A stretch of DNA of 6,188 nt from a bacterium (GTDB lineage: Bacteria; T1Sed10-126): assembly GCA_003557545.1 (NCBI GenBank), contig PWOD01000019.1:1-6188 (forward strand), in the 5' to 3' direction. The notes under the pieces are model-generated. The model saw only the letters and a list, made by a program, of their open reading frames with translations, had not been told where the DNA came from and did not search any database. Positions 5,152 to 6,188 of this stretch are shown here, piece after piece; position 1 is the stretch's first letter; every line of letters starts with the position of its first letter. The position numbers and the translations under genes were made by a program.

Positions 5152-6188
5152 TTAGTATCTAAAACTGCTCCCACCAATAAATTCACGAATAATTGATGTG
5201 GGGGGTATTTCATTTGAATCTATCGCGTTGAATAGATTTATAAACCGGTGGATACGGTGGGCTGTTCGATAAGCTGGTTGATCTTCCTTTACCTCTCTCA
5301 GGGCCGATTCAATGTACGGTTTGAGAGCAGAAAGTTCGTAGAGCAGGGAGGTGTTAAACATGCTATCAGCATCCTCCTGATAAGGATAAATATATTGATT
5401 TTCTCCACGCCTTACACTGGGCCACCGGTTGATATTTTTTGTGGCAGTTATCTGTCGGAACATCGTATCTCGAATAATTCTTCTAATAAGCCGTGAGTCG
5501 GAAGTACTGATTCTATTGTGGTTGTCTATTACCAGTTGAGTTAGGGCGCTTACATAAATCAGGTATTTTCGGTGTCGGTCAACTGCCCGGGTAAGTCGAG
5601 GATTTAGTCCATGAATTCCTTCGACTATCAGCAGTTGGTCTCCGGTAAGTTTTAATGGTATTGTTTTTTCTTTACGTTGTCCTTTTTCAAAAGAAAATTC
5701 TGGCACTTCGACCTTTCTTCCAGCCAGCAGGTCGATCAGATGCTGGTTAAACAGCTCCAGGTCGATTGCTTCCAGTGCTTCAAAATTATAGTTTCCGTCC
5801 TCATCCAGCGGAGTATGTTCGCGGTTTACAAAGTAATCATCTGTGGAGATTCTGACCGGTTTAATACCCTGTACCCGCAGCTGTATCGACAGTCGTTTGG
5901 CAAATGTTGTTTTCCCACTGCTCGATGGCCCTGCAATCGTTACCAGATTTATATTCTTCAGATTACGGTGAATCTCATCGGCGATATGAATAATTTTCCG
6001 TTCATGCAGTGCTTCTGAAATTTTAATAAATTCGGTGATTTTATTTTCTTTGATTATCTGGTTCAGGGCACCCACATTTTTTACTTCTAAAATTTCTGCC
6101 CAATCACGTGTTTCCTGGTAGATCTGGAAAAGTTTTGGTTGATCTACTGGCGGTGGTATTTCTGTTGGATTATCAGTCGAAGGAAAAC
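5152..6188 (-). CDS. Uridine-kinase-like nucleoside kinase, 5' end off the window
   Basis: The frame is open to the right edge, so 344 C-terminal residues are visible. A GTG at 6075-6073 is an internal valine: the codons upstream of it encode KLFQIYQETRDWAEILEV, which fits the family. Key motifs, numbered from the first visible full codon, are Walker A GPSSSGKTT (86-94), STDDYFVNRE (114-123), the Walker B-like LLIVEGIHGLNP (185-196), and RWPSVRRGE further on. The C-terminus IIREFIGGSSFRY is the family's usual ending, so this end is complete. The family phosphorylates a nucleoside, by homology uridine or cytidine, for pyrimidine salvage. Long members carry an N-terminal TGS and threonyl-tRNA-synthetase-like region, which would lie outside this window; the extra sequence before the Walker A suggests this is a long member. 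It is upstream of the RQC-like and MBL genes, with a 13-base gap to the TTG start, and no promoter is visible. Confidence 0.92.
   Translation of the reverse strand, partial: FPSTDNPTEIPPPVDQPKLFQIYQETRDWAEILEVKNVGALNQIIKENKITEFIKISEALHERKIIHIADEIHRNLKNINLVTIAGPSSSGKTTFAKRLSIQLRVQGIKPVRISTDDYFVNREHTPLDEDGNYNFEALEAIDLELFNQHLIDLLAGRKVEVPEFSFEKGQRKEKTIPLKLTGDQLLIVEGIHGLNPRLTRAVDRHRKYLIYVSALTQLVIDNHNRISTSDSRLIRRIIRDTMFRQITATKNINRWPSVRRGENQYIYPYQEDADSMFNTSLLYELSALKPYIESALREVKEDQPAYRTAHRIHRFINLFNAIDSNEIPPTSIIREFIGGSSFRY

Noticed and set aside
5152-6075. GTG at 6075 as the kinase start
   Set aside because: The frame stays open upstream to the edge and the upstream residues fit the family, so this codon is internal.

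Overview
The window is ordinary bacterial chromosome: a tRNA gene and four protein genes, two of them cut by the window edges. Coding is dense and starts are preceded by strong GGAGG-type ribosome binding sites. The genes look moderate in GC, with many AT-rich synonymous codons. The right-hand gene belongs to the long uridine-kinase-like family typical of anaerobic Firmicutes-like bacteria, Thermotogae and some other anaerobes. An anaerobe of the Firmicutes or Halanaerobiales type fits, but this is a guess from family distribution and SD strength, not proof.

Layout, left to right. Positions 1-111 hold the first 37 codons of an unrecognised minus-strand gene. It is preceded by a textbook sigma-70 promoter at 166-194 (TTGACT, 17 bp, TATACT). 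Between that promoter and the tRNA lies a 20-bp near-palindrome (245-264). Positions 341-413 are a complete tRNA-Thr(TGT), folded by hand into a perfect cloverleaf with no encoded CCA. Between the tRNA and the next gene is a compact block of about 70% GC (470-594). It holds three hairpins, and a 7-bp inverted repeat brackets the whole block. It looks like a REP-like structured repeat or a structured leader, and is foreign in composition to its surroundings.

Positions 685-3387 encode a 900-residue plus-strand protein. It joins an AMP-forming acyl-activating domain, an acyl carrier protein domain and a PlsC-type glycerolipid acyltransferase in one chain, apparently a self-contained machine for activating free fatty acids and putting them into (lyso)phospholipid. 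It converges on a minus-strand cluster and the two stop codons interlock in a shared TTAA.

The minus-strand cluster, in transcription order, is: a uridine-kinase-like nucleoside kinase (C-terminal 344 residues visible, the true start lies off the right edge); a protein of about 317 residues with an N-terminal winged-helix region resembling RecQ C-terminal (RQC) domains and an uncharacterised beta-rich remainder; and a 259-residue metallo-beta-lactamase-fold hydrolase of the RNase Z-like type with all metal ligands. Gaps are 13 and 21 bases, so they are probably one operon. The start of the middle gene should be moved to a TTG at 5138, where a GGAGG sits 7 bases upstream, rather than the longer ATG reading that overlaps the kinase. 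No mobile element genes, CRISPR arrays or rRNA are visible. The best leads are the three-domain acyl-transfer protein, the RQC-like protein with its MBL neighbour, and the multi-hairpin GC-rich block.
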